A DNA stretch of 16,907 nucleotides from Candidatus Aminicenantota bacterium. GTDB taxonomy: Bacteria > Acidobacteriota > Aminicenantia > Aminicenantales > Aminicenantaceae. Positions 8,392 through 15,481 of this stretch are shown one piece after another. The stretch spans positions 1-16,907 of the forward strand of contig JAGLRY010000138.1 in assembly GCA_023135995.1 (NCBI GenBank). Reading direction: 5' to 3'. The translations under genes and the position numbers were made by a program. Numbering within the stretch: position 1 is the stretch's first letter; every line of letters starts with the position of its first letter. The notes beneath the pieces were generated by a model, which saw nothing but the letters and a program-made list of their open reading frames with translations, was not told the origin of the DNA and ran no database searches.

Positions 8392-9276
8392 TTATTTTGC
8401 TTTTGTACTGACAGGTCTTTTAGGAGCAGCTGTTTTTCTGGAGGCTGTTCCTTTTGGTCTGGCTGCTTGTGTTTGAGCTGGCTTTGGAGCTGCTTTCGCT
8501 GCGGGTTTCACCGCTGGTTTTGTGGCCTTGGGTTTCGCGGGAGGCTTCGGCTTTGCTTGTGGTTTCGGTTTAGCGACTTTCTCTGCGGCCGAAGCTTTTT
8601 TTTCTTCTTTTATCGTGTAGGCTTTAAGGATCTTGACAAAATCTTTAGTGATCTTATCACTCGCCTTGTCCACTTGTTTCTTCAGTTTTTTTGCCGACTT
8701 TGTATCAACCTTATCCAATATTTCTTGAGTTTTCTTGGCAAGCTCACCCCTCAACTCCTCTTCCAGTCGTTTCATTGTCTTTGCCACGCGTTTGGGATAC
8801 TCAAAAAACTCCAGTTTCCCGGATCCTTTCGAAACATCTTTCCAACTGTTTTTCTGGAACTGAATGCCAACGATACCGGTCTTTGGAATGTCTTGATCGA
8901 ATCCTCTGACCAAATGGGAGGCGAAATCCGGAAAGGCAGGATTGTGACCGAAGAGCATGATCGATTTGTACTTGTCATCGACCTGACGGACCAAATAGAG
9001 AAGAGCTTCCGGACTCATCTCGTTATAAAGGGCGTCCTTCACCATGATCTCATGTGTCGGATAAGCCAAATTCCGCGCAAAAAGATGGGCCGTCTCAAGA
9101 GCTCTGTTGGCTGTGCTCGATATCATAAGGTCCGGCATAACGCCTTCCTTTTTGAGTTTCTTGGCCATCCTCATGGATTTTTTCTCCCCTGCTTTGACCA
9201 ATGTCCTCTGGAAATCGGGCAGGTTCGCCTTTCTGGTCACTGCCTTGGAATGTCTTACTAAAAATAGTGTTTTCAT
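8392..9276 (-). CDS. sixA: SixA-like histidine phosphatase with Lys/Ala/Pro-rich C-terminal tail
   Basis: 294 residues, versus about 160 for E. coli SixA. The phosphatase domain (about 1-165) has the RHS motif LVRHSKA with catalytic H9, R58 in the STANRALETA motif, and the second His in LFGHNPAF (H111). SixA enzymes remove phosphate from phosphohistidine in signalling or PTS proteins. Residues about 165-222 are a charged helical stretch rich in Lys and Glu. Residues about 225-294 are a low-complexity tail of Lys, Ala, Pro and some Arg, resembling histone H1 or AlgP tails and strongly cationic. GGAGG at eight bases before the ATG supports the start. It is first in the run with ppk1 and CHAD, and divergent from the CYTH gene. 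The tail could bind polyphosphate or DNA (inference). Substrate unknown. Confidence 0.9.
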   Translation of the reverse strand: MKTLFLVRHSKAVTRKANLPDFQRTLVKAGEKKSMRMAKKLKKEGVMPDLMISSTANRALETAHLFARNLAYPTHEIMVKDALYNEMSPEALLYLVRQVDDKYKSIMLFGHNPAFPDFASHLVRGFDQDIPKTGIVGIQFQKNSWKDVSKGSGKLEFFEYPKRVAKTMKRLEEELRGELAKKTQEILDKVDTKSAKKLKKQVDKASDKITKDFVKILKAYTIKEEKKASAAEKVAKPKPQAKPKPPAKPKATKPAVKPAAKAAPKPAQTQAARPKGTASRKTAAPKRPVSTKAK

Positions 9277-9401
9277 CGTCCTGGTCCTCCGTTACGATCA
9301 ATCAAAGGTATACATATTTATAAGTGAATCCCATTCTCATCGCTTAATATATATGTACTCTCTTAAGATTGTGTTAATTTTGCGCAAAAAAACGGAAAAA
9401 A

Positions 9402-9430
9402 TCAAGACAAACATGCGCTTGTGATATAAT
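9402..9430 (+). promoter_or_regulatory. Extended -10 promoter for the CYTH-Nudix operon
   Basis: A perfect TATAAT lies at 9425-9430 with TG one base before it (TGATATAAT), the extended -10 form. The -35 region is poor (TCAAGA at 9402-9407, 17-base spacing), as is usual for extended -10 promoters. Transcription would begin near 9436-9438. That leaves only AAGGA at 9439-9443 and the ATG at 9450, so an ATG at 9429, which overlaps the -10 box, cannot be the start. Confidence 0.7.
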
Positions 9431-9449
9431 GACCAAGCAAGGACTTAGA

Positions 9450-9935
9450 ATGTCGCCCTTCGAGATCGAGCGCAAGTTTATTGTGAGAGAAACTCCAAAA
9501 AACGTAGAAACTTATCCCGCTGTAGAGATTTTGCAGGGCTACCTGGCGGTGTCAGATGATGGCACAGAGATCAGGTTGCGCCACATAGGACAAGCCTATA
9601 TCCTGACTGTCAAAAGCGGGAAAGGGATAAGGAGGCACGAAAGCGAGATAGAGTTATCCAGAGAGCAGTTCGAACGGCTTTGGCCAATGACGGAGGGAAA
9701 GCGAGTCGAGAAGAAACGGTATAAAATCGCGAAAAGCGGCTTCACCATTGAACTCGATATCTATCGCAGCACCTTGGAAGGCTTAAAGACTGCAGAGGTG
9801 GAGTTTAAAACCCAAGATGAAGCCGACTCCTTCACGCCCCCCTCATGGCTGGACAAAGACGTTACTCTGGACGAAAGGTACAAAAACAAAAACCTCGCTC
9901 TGTATGGGCTTCCTGAAGACTTTGAGAAGACGTAG
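9450..9935 (+). CDS. CYTH domain protein (triphosphate tunnel metalloenzyme, probable inorganic triphosphatase)
   Basis: 161 residues forming one complete CYTH domain. The N-terminal signature ExExK is FEIERKFIV, with E5, E7 and K9. Further tunnel-lining charged strands follow: TEIRLRHIG, RRHESEIELS, KRYKIAKSGFTIELDIY, and AEVEFKTQDEADSF near the end. Bacterial TTMs of this size hydrolyse inorganic triphosphate with divalent metal; adenylate cyclase (class IV) and thiamine triphosphatase are alternative activities of the fold, and sequence alone does not separate them. The polyphosphate neighbourhood favours triphosphatase. The start at 9450 is chosen over the in-frame ATG at 9429 because AAGGA is six bases before it and the -10 box overlaps the earlier ATG. 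The Nudix gene follows within 34 nt. Confidence 0.9.
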   Translation: MSPFEIERKFIVRETPKNVETYPAVEILQGYLAVSDDGTEIRLRHIGQAYILTVKSGKGIRRHESEIELSREQFERLWPMTEGKRVEKKRYKIAKSGFTIELDIYRSTLEGLKTAEVEFKTQDEADSFTPPSWLDKDVTLDERYKNKNLALYGLPEDFEKT

Positions 9936-9969
9936 CCTGGATTATTCAGGCTAAATATTGATAGGCCAA

Positions 9970-10377
9970 ATGAACGATACCGACTGGATATACAACCAAT
10001 CCGGAGTGATCCCCTTTCGTTTAGAGAAGGGCAAGGTACAAATATTGCTCGTCACATCCAGGAGCCGTAAAAGGTGGGTCATTCCCAAAGGAATCATCGA
10101 GCCCGACCTTTCCCCCCAAGAATCAGCTCAAAAAGAGGCCTATGAAGAGGCAGGAGTTTCTGGAAAGATCTGCGGGGAGGCAGTCGGCACGTACACCTAC
10201 AATAAGTGGGGAGGCACATGTACTGTAAAGGTCTTTCTTCTCGAAGTGGAGAAAACCTTAGAGGACTGGTCCGAATCTTATTTCCGAACACGGGAGTGGA
10301 TGAGTGTGGAAGAGGCTGTCAAACGTGTCGATGAGACAGAACTCAAAGAAATCATCAGAGATTTCATCCCGAAATAG
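9970..10377 (+). CDS. DIPP-like Nudix hydrolase
   Basis: About 135 residues, a single Nudix domain. It opens with SGVIPFRLEKGKVQILLVTS, then RKRWVIPKG leads into the Nudix box (GIIEPDLSPQESAQKEAYEE with AGV). The catalytic EAYEEAG core is intact, but the first Glu of GX5E is Leu and the Arg of the REUXEE core is Lys. The first change occurs in the DIPP-like bacterial group, whose box often reads PKGW..G.TP.EAA.REA.EEAGV. Relatives cleave diphosphoinositol polyphosphates or diadenosine polyphosphates, and some eukaryotic DIPPs also cut inorganic polyphosphate. Substrate here is inferred only as a phosphoanhydride polyanion. An in-frame TTG at 9958 is an alternative start; the ATG at 9970 is preferred as an ATG before MNDTDWIYNQSG, though its ribosome site is weak. 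Operon with CYTH. Confidence 0.88.
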   Translation: MNDTDWIYNQSGVIPFRLEKGKVQILLVTSRSRKRWVIPKGIIEPDLSPQESAQKEAYEEAGVSGKICGEAVGTYTYNKWGGTCTVKVFLLEVEKTLEDWSESYFRTREWMSVEEAVKRVDETELKEIIRDFIPK

Positions 10378-10453
10378 CATGAGGGGATGAATTGAGCGAC
10401 ATCGGAAGATTCAACAATAATATCTGATTGGGGAGAAAACATCTCCTAGTGAT

Positions 10454-11002
10454 TTACATCTCGAGTTTAGTGAAGATCTCTGTGTTGATCTCATGGATGG
10501 GTGTCTTTTTATCCACGATCGTAATGGTGATCTCTTTTTCAAGCGTTTCAGGCGGCAGGCAGGTCTGATCATTACAGGGCTGGTAGGTGAACTGGAGAGG
10601 GATCGTGTGCTTTCCAAGAGCGATGTCCTCTGGAATGGGGATGACTCCTCCTATGAGGATCTCTCCCTCAAACACAGATACCGGCCTTTCTGAGAATTCG
10701 AGGAATAAAGAGAGAGCCTCGGGATACTTGAACTCAGAGAATGAAAAAGAGCTCTCAGTTGGAATATTCACGTTCGTTGCCACCAAAAATTCCTCGGCGG
10801 GGACGTTGGAATTGATGTGCCAGGTGCCCAGGATATACACCCGGAGAGCGATCTTGAAATCCATTCCAGAGTGGATCTGATCATAAGACTTAAAAATCTG
10901 TATCTTGACAATGTCTTCTTCTGTACTGAATTGGGATTCTCCAGTGAGACTCCCCAAAGAAAACAGGATAATCAGCAAGATTTGCATAAGGGTTCTCTTC
11001 AT
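10454..11002 (-). CDS. Secreted DsbD-alpha-like (DsbD N-terminal domain) protein
   Basis: 182 residues. A signal peptide occupies about residues 1-22 (MKRT, then a run of Leu/Ile), with no lipobox Cys. The rest is an immunoglobulin-like domain of the DsbD N-terminal family: YILGTWHINSNVP (about 56-68), and FTYQPCNDQTCLPPE (138-152), which carries the paired C143 and C148 seen in the periplasmic alpha domain. In full DsbD this domain accepts electrons from a membrane beta domain and passes them to DsbC, CcmG or similar. Here the membrane and thioredoxin parts are absent, so it must pair with another protein or have another role. AAAGGAG seven bases before the ATG fixes the start. It is monocistronic and converges on the Nudix gene. 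No thioredoxin or cytochrome maturation genes are nearby. Confidence 0.75.
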   Translation of the reverse strand: MKRTLMQILLIILFSLGSLTGESQFSTEEDIVKIQIFKSYDQIHSGMDFKIALRVYILGTWHINSNVPAEEFLVATNVNIPTESSFSFSEFKYPEALSLFLEFSERPVSVFEGEILIGGVIPIPEDIALGKHTIPLQFTYQPCNDQTCLPPETLEKEITITIVDKKTPIHEINTEIFTKLEM

Positions 11003-11082
11003 TTTGATCTCCTTTCGTCATTTTGCCTATTCAGAAAAAAAATTCAACTCCCTTTATTTTCCAGAGCACGAAAACAGCAACT

Positions 11083-11150
11083 CCGTGTTATTCACAAGCC
11101 GAGGTCGCCGCAGTTGCAAGGTAGGGGCCCATTTTTTATGAATAGCACGG
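11083..11150. repeat. Imperfect inverted repeat, possible structured or dispersed repeat element
   Basis: Arms CCGTGTTATTCACAA (11083-11097) and TTATGAATAGCACGG (11136-11150) pair over 15 positions with one G-U wobble and one mismatch, enclosing 38 bases that include GGGGCCC. A second, competing pair GCAACT (11077-11082) and AGTTGC (11112-11117) overlaps it. It lies about 80 bases upstream of the DsbD-alpha-like gene and is GC-richer than its AT-rich flanks. It has no U-run typical of a terminator. Confidence 0.5.
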
Positions 11151-11224
11151 ATTAAAAGTGCAACTTTATTGGTTAAATTTCGTCTATATAAGTGATGGGG
11201 ATGGAAATTTAAGGTAGGTGGGCA

Positions 11225-11413
11225 ATGAAGTTTATCACAAAAGTCGGAATTCTCATCATCGCCGTCGCTCTTTCCTTCCTCGAGTTCAACTGGATGGTTT
11301 GCTGCTCCGGATGTGTGGATGTCATCAGACAAAAGCCACAGACAAATTTCGTGATCGTGGTGTACGCAGACAACAACCTCGAGCAAACAGACATCTCACA
11401 CACACAATTGTAA
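11225..11413 (+). CDS. Possible small membrane or secreted hypothetical protein
   Basis: 62 residues, not recognised. It has a basic start (MKFITK), a hydrophobic segment of about residues 7-19, then a Cys cluster CCSGC at 26-30 and a polar tail. It could be a signal-anchored small protein. An AGGTGG stands close before the ATG, and AAGG nine to ten bases upstream, so initiation is plausible. It is the only plus-strand ORF of this shape in a stretch of about 510 bases between minus-strand genes, and no convincing promoter was seen. It may be a chance ORF. Apart from the inverted repeat and a terminator candidate, this intergenic stretch (11003-11516) holds nothing else I can name. Confidence 0.3.
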   Translation: MKFITKVGILIIAVALSFLEFNWMVCCSGCVDVIRQKPQTNFVIVVYADNNLEQTDISHTQL

Positions 11414-11484
11414 GATCCACTTCTGCATATGATGCGCCAGTGATAATAGAAACAACCCCGTAAGCACATATTGAGCAACAGTGT

Positions 11485-11517
11485 CAAAAAGTTTAGGACT
11501 TTCGATGTGACGAAAGT
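11485..11517 (-). terminator. Candidate terminator after icmF
   Basis: On the minus strand, ACTTTCG (11511-11517) pairs with CGAAAGT (11498-11504) around a six-base loop. A CTTTTTG tract follows about seven bases later. The stem overlaps the first base of the icmF stop codon (complement of 11517-11519). The stem is short and the U-run is displaced, so this is a modest candidate. Confidence 0.35.
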
Positions 11518-14500
11518 TACATATTCCGTCTGTACTGCCCCCCCACTTCATACAACGCCTGAGTGACCTGACCGAGAGAACAGACTCTGACCGTATCCAT
11601 GAGCTCTGCAAAGATGTTCTCCCCGGAAAGAGCGACCTTCTGGAGGCGCTCAAGAGCCGCTGGCGCCTCTTTTGTGTTTCGAGTCTGAAAGTCAGCGAGG
11701 CGTTTGAGTTGTGATTCGATCTCTTCTTTTGTGGCTCTCGCCAGCGGAATGCCTGCAAAACCTTCTTGTGACTCATCCGGATCCCTGAACGTATTGACTC
11801 CGATGATGGGGAGATCTCCGGTGTGTTTCAGCATCTCATAATGCATCGATTCTTCCTGGATCTTGCTCCGTTGAAACCCTGTTTCCATTGCGCCCAAAAC
11901 ACCTCCGCGCTCGGAGATCCTATCGAATTCAAAGAGCACGGCCGCTTCCACGAGGTTCGTTAGTTCGTCGACGATGAAACTTCCCTGGTTCATGTTTTCG
12001 TTCTTGGCCAACCCCCATTCCCGATTGATGATGAGCTGAATAGCCAGAGCCCGTCGCACAGACTCTTGCGTCGGCGTTGTGATGGCCTCATCGTAGGCAT
12101 TGGTGTGAAGGCTGTTGCAGTTGTCGTAGATGGCACACAAAGCCTGGAGTGTTGTCCGGATATCGTTGAACTGGATCTCCTGGCTGTGGAGCGATCGCCC
12201 CGATGTCTGGATGTGGTATTTCAGCATCTGCGACCGCTTAGACGCCCCGTACTTATCGCGCATGGCGATGGCCCAAATTCGCCGGGCCACGCGTCCGATG
12301 ACCGTGTATTCAGGGTCCATTCCGTTCGAAAAGAAAAACGAGAGGTTGGGGCCAAAACTGTCCAGAGGCATGCCGCGGGAGAGATAGTACTCGACGTATG
12401 TAAATCCGTTGGACAGAGTCAGAGCGAGCTGCGTGATCGGATTGGCGCCCGCTTCGGCAATGTGATAGCCGGAGATGGAAACCGAATAGAAGTTCCGCAC
12501 GTCGTTCCGGACAAAATACTCCTGGATGTCTCCCATCATCCTCAGGGCAAACTCGATGGAGAAGATACATGTGTTTTGCCCCTGGTCCTCCTTGAGGATG
12601 TCGGCCTGAACAGTCCCTCTCACGCTGGATAGCACAGCCGCTTGGATATTCTCATACGCTTCTTTCGTGGGCTCTTTTCCATGTTCGGCGACAAAAGCAT
12701 CCACTTTCTGGTCGATGGCCGCGTTCAGGAACATGGCCAGGATGATGGGAGCAGGTCCGTTTATGGTCATGGAAACAGAGGTGTTGGGAGCGCTAAGGTC
12801 GAACCCTCCATAGAGAACCTTCATATCATCCTGAGTACAGATGCTCACACCAGAGGTCCCCACCTTGCCGTAGATGTCCGGACGCCTATCCGGGTCGCAT
12901 CCATACAGAGTGACCGAATCAAAGGCTGTGGACAAGCGCTTGGCCTCATAGCTGGCAGAGAGGAGTTTGAATCTTCTGTTCGTACGGGCTGGATCTCCTT
13001 CGCCGGCAAACATCCGCGTGGGGTCCTCCCATGCTCTCTTCAGAGGAAAGACTCCTGCAGTAAATGGAAAAAATCCGGGGATGTTTTCTCTTCTCAAATA
13101 CCTGTAAATCTCGCCAGGATCTTTGAATGTTGGCAGGGATATCTTCGGGATCTTCCGATGAGCCAGAGACTCCGTGTACAGGAGCTGTTTGATCTCACGC
13201 CCCCTCACTTTATAGACAAGCTCATCCTCTGAGTAAGTTTTTCGTATCTCATCCCATTCGGAAAGAAGGCTTTTCGTGTCCTCGTTGACATCTTTCTCAG
13301 CCCTTGCGACTTCCTCTTTCATTTGAGAAAGGAGCTCCTGATGACTGCCCTCCATCGATTTCCCATCGATCGCCTTTGCGCTTTCTCTGAGATGCCAGAC
13401 GCGTCGCACGGCCTCCGCCTGTTCTTCAGTCTGCTTATGGTAGTGCCGCACTGTTTCGGTGATCTCAGCAAGGTATCGGATTCTTTCTGGAGGGATGATG
13501 ATGGTCTTGGATGTAGAGGTTTTTGTGTCAGTTTGTGGAAAATGGGATTCAAAGCTTACGCCCGTTTTCTCGCGCACAGAAACCAGGATCTTATGATAGA
13601 GAGCGGTCACCCCGTCGTCGTTGAATTTGGAGGCGATCGTCCCATAAACAGGCATGTCTTCCAGTTCTTTGTCATAGGCGTCTCTGTTCCGCTGGACCTG
13701 CTTCTGCACGTCCCGGACCGCATCCTCCCCCCCGCGTTTTTCATACTTGTTGACAACCACGACATTCGCATAATCTAGCATATCGATCTTTTCGAGCTGA
13801 GTGGCAGCGCCGAATTCACTCGTCATGACGTAGAGCGAAAGGTCTGCCAGGTCGACGATCTGGGAATCCCCCTGCCCGATTCCCGCTGTCTCGACAAAGA
13901 TGAGGTCAAAACCAGCCGCTTTGAGGACCAGGAGAGTTTCGGGCAGCGCATCAGGCACTTCCATGTGTGATTTCCGTGTGGCTAAGGAGCGCATATAGAC
14001 TCTGGGCGATCCGATGGCATTCATTCGGATCCTGTCACCGAGAAGGGCTCCTCCACTTCTTCGTCTTGAAGGATCGCAACTTACGATGGCGATGCGGACA
14101 TCCTCGATATCCCGGAGCAGGCGCAAGACGATCTCGTCGGTCAACGACGATTTGCCTGCCCCTCCGGTTCCTGTGATCCCGATAACGGGGATCGCTTTCT
14201 CGCCACGCTTATTTGACAGTTCATCTCGGAGCTTGCCGATCCTGCCATCATCCTGAGCCTTTGCCAGCTCAACAGCAGTGATCAGCCTTGCGATCAAAAG
14301 CTTGTTATCGGAAGAGAGGCTCTTCAAATCAAAGGAATCCGTGTCCACCAGTGAGAAATCCATGCTCTTTACCATGTGGTTGATGATCCCCTGAAGCCCC
14401 CACTTCGTCCCATCCTCGGGTGAATAGATCTTTGCCACACCATACTCTTCGAGCTCAAAGATCTCTTCGGGGATGATCACTCCGCCCCCTCCGCCAAAAA

Positions 14501-14792
14501 CCTTGATGTGAGAGGCTCCTCTTTCCTTCAAAAGGTCAACCAAAAACTTAAAAAACTCGATGTGCCCACCCTGGTAACTGGATACTGCAATTCCTTGAGT
14601 ATCTTCTTCTATGGCTGCGTCAACGATCTCATGGACAGATCTGTTGTGCCCGAGATGGATCACCTCGACACCCGTGCTCTGAAGCAAGCGGCGGACAATG
14701 TTGATCGAAGCATCGTGACCATCAAAGAGAGAGGTGGCTGTCACTACCCGGATATTGTTTTGGGGCCTGTATGGTTCCGTTTCAAAACTCAT
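11517..14792 (-). CDS. icmF: Fused isobutyryl-CoA mutase (IcmF), B12-dependent
   Basis: 1091 residues, close to known IcmF (about 1090). Domains in order: cobalamin-binding Rossmann domain (about 12-145) with DGHDAS and lower-axial H26, SSYQGG at 71-76 and a glycine run at 100-104; MeaB/MeaI-type G-protein chaperone with P-loop GTGGAGKS at 208-215, ETAGIGQGDS at 301-310 and NKYEKRG at 348-354; helical linker; and a substrate-binding TIM-barrel mutase from about 560. It interconverts isobutyryl-CoA and n-butyryl-CoA with adenosylcobalamin. Specificity residues match IcmF rather than methylmalonyl-CoA mutase: Phe582 in AGVFPLKR and Gln739 in KEDQGQNTCIF, where methylmalonyl-CoA mutase has Tyr and Arg. 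The frame extends to 14915, but AAAGGAG about six bases before the ATG at 14792 fixes the start 14 bases after the tetR stop. Isovaleryl-CoA/pivalyl-CoA activity is also known in the family. Confidence 0.96.
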   Translation of the reverse strand: MSFETEPYRPQNNIRVVTATSLFDGHDASINIVRRLLQSTGVEVIHLGHNRSVHEIVDAAIEEDTQGIAVSSYQGGHIEFFKFLVDLLKERGASHIKVFGGGGGVIIPEEIFELEEYGVAKIYSPEDGTKWGLQGIINHMVKSMDFSLVDTDSFDLKSLSSDNKLLIARLITAVELAKAQDDGRIGKLRDELSNKRGEKAIPVIGITGTGGAGKSSLTDEIVLRLLRDIEDVRIAIVSCDPSRRRSGGALLGDRIRMNAIGSPRVYMRSLATRKSHMEVPDALPETLLVLKAAGFDLIFVETAGIGQGDSQIVDLADLSLYVMTSEFGAATQLEKIDMLDYANVVVVNKYEKRGGEDAVRDVQKQVQRNRDAYDKELEDMPVYGTIASKFNDDGVTALYHKILVSVREKTGVSFESHFPQTDTKTSTSKTIIIPPERIRYLAEITETVRHYHKQTEEQAEAVRRVWHLRESAKAIDGKSMEGSHQELLSQMKEEVARAEKDVNEDTKSLLSEWDEIRKTYSEDELVYKVRGREIKQLLYTESLAHRKIPKISLPTFKDPGEIYRYLRRENIPGFFPFTAGVFPLKRAWEDPTRMFAGEGDPARTNRRFKLLSASYEAKRLSTAFDSVTLYGCDPDRRPDIYGKVGTSGVSICTQDDMKVLYGGFDLSAPNTSVSMTINGPAPIILAMFLNAAIDQKVDAFVAEHGKEPTKEAYENIQAAVLSSVRGTVQADILKEDQGQNTCIFSIEFALRMMGDIQEYFVRNDVRNFYSVSISGYHIAEAGANPITQLALTLSNGFTYVEYYLSRGMPLDSFGPNLSFFFSNGMDPEYTVIGRVARRIWAIAMRDKYGASKRSQMLKYHIQTSGRSLHSQEIQFNDIRTTLQALCAIYDNCNSLHTNAYDEAITTPTQESVRRALAIQLIINREWGLAKNENMNQGSFIVDELTNLVEAAVLFEFDRISERGGVLGAMETGFQRSKIQEESMHYEMLKHTGDLPIIGVNTFRDPDESQEGFAGIPLARATKEEIESQLKRLADFQTRNTKEAPAALERLQKVALSGENIFAELMDTVRVCSLGQVTQALYEVGGQYRRNM

Positions 14793-14806
14793 GGTTTCTC
14801 CTTTGT

Positions 14807-15457
14807 TCACACATTGTTTCCTCCCATGGATTTTCCCAATATAAAATCTGTCTGAATCTGAATGTAATCCTCGATCGTGTAGCGGGAGGACAAATACCAC
14901 CGCCGGAATGTCCACATGTGTCCGAGGACGACGATGTTGTGCGCGATCAATTCGATGGAGTCTTTATTCATCCGGGACAATTCGCCGCTAGACACCAGAC
15001 CTTTGAGTGCGTTCACGAATATGTCCGTCAGCCTGATCTCATTCTCCAGGACTTTTTTTTGCCAGTGGAGGGGGAGTGTTTTTGTTTCCTGGTAGATAAG
15101 CAGGATGTGGTCGCTCATCCTGTGACAGACAAAAAAGTATTCACGGATCATTGCTGCTAGGACATCCCGGCCTCCCGATGCTTTAAGGAGGGCCTCGGCA
15201 ACACCCTGTTCGACCTCCGCATGGATGGCATCACAAACCAGGTAGAGGACATCCTCTTTGGACCGAACATACTCATACAGCAATCCAATGGAAATACCTG
15301 TTGCCCTGGCGATCTCCCGGGTTGTCGTCCGGTGAAAGCCTTTTGCGATAAAAAGCTGGACAGAAGCATCCACGATCTGACGACGTCTTTCGTGGACAAG
15401 TTTGGGGTTTTTGATATATGTGGGAATATCTTTTGTTTGAGAAAGTGTCTTGGCCAT
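14807..15457 (-). CDS. TetR-family transcriptional regulator of the icmF operon
   Basis: 216 residues. The N-terminal TetR helix-turn-helix spans about 24-77: RRRQIVDASVQLFIAKGFHR, TTTREIARATGISIGLLYEYV, then SKEDVLYLVCDAI. The rest is an all-helical ligand-binding domain with many aromatic residues. It is first in an operon with icmF, ending 14 bases before that start, so it likely controls acyl-CoA metabolism and senses an acyl-CoA or related compound (inference). An 18-bp palindrome lies six bases upstream of the start codon, pointing to autorepression. No Shine-Dalgarno is visible before the ATG because the operator occupies that position; initiation may be weak or nearly leaderless. Similar TetR genes stand beside icmF in other bacteria. 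Confidence 0.93.
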   Translation of the reverse strand: MAKTLSQTKDIPTYIKNPKLVHERRRQIVDASVQLFIAKGFHRTTTREIARATGISIGLLYEYVRSKEDVLYLVCDAIHAEVEQGVAEALLKASGGRDVLAAMIREYFFVCHRMSDHILLIYQETKTLPLHWQKKVLENEIRLTDIFVNALKGLVSSGELSRMNKDSIELIAHNIVVLGHMWTFRRWYLSSRYTIEDYIQIQTDFILGKSMGGNNV

Positions 15458-15462
15458 GGTAT

Positions 15463-15480
15463 ATTGAGCGAGCGCTCAAT
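15463..15480. promoter_or_regulatory. Palindromic TetR operator upstream of tetR-icmF
   Basis: ATTGAGCG at 15463-15470 and CGCTCAAT at 15473-15480 are perfect inverted half-sites separated by AG, the size and symmetry of a TetR operator. It sits between the tetR start codon and the candidate promoter, where a bound repressor would block initiation. Confidence 0.75.
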
Positions 15481-15481
15481 C

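Noticed and set aside
8314..9261. Long plus-strand frame opposite the sixA-like gene, rich in Cys, Phe, Arg and Trp
   Set aside because: It is the complement of the Lys/Ala/Pro-rich coding sequence and has no domain or ribosome site.
9317..9322. TATAAA on the minus strand as the -10 of the sixA-ppk1-CHAD promoter
   Set aside because: The divergent gap is AT-rich with several similar hexamers and no acceptable -35 at the right distance, so no single box can be chosen.
10432..10446. GGAGA/TCTCC hairpin after the Nudix gene as a terminator
   Set aside because: Five-bp stem and no following T-tract; too weak to call.
12066..13232. Plus-strand frames of about 190 residues opposite icmF
   Set aside because: They are antisense shadows of a strongly conserved gene and show no recognisable protein features.
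14793..14915. N-terminal extension of IcmF (41 more residues)
   Set aside because: It overlaps the tetR coding sequence, does not resemble IcmF, and the ATG at 14792 has a strong AAAGGAG site.
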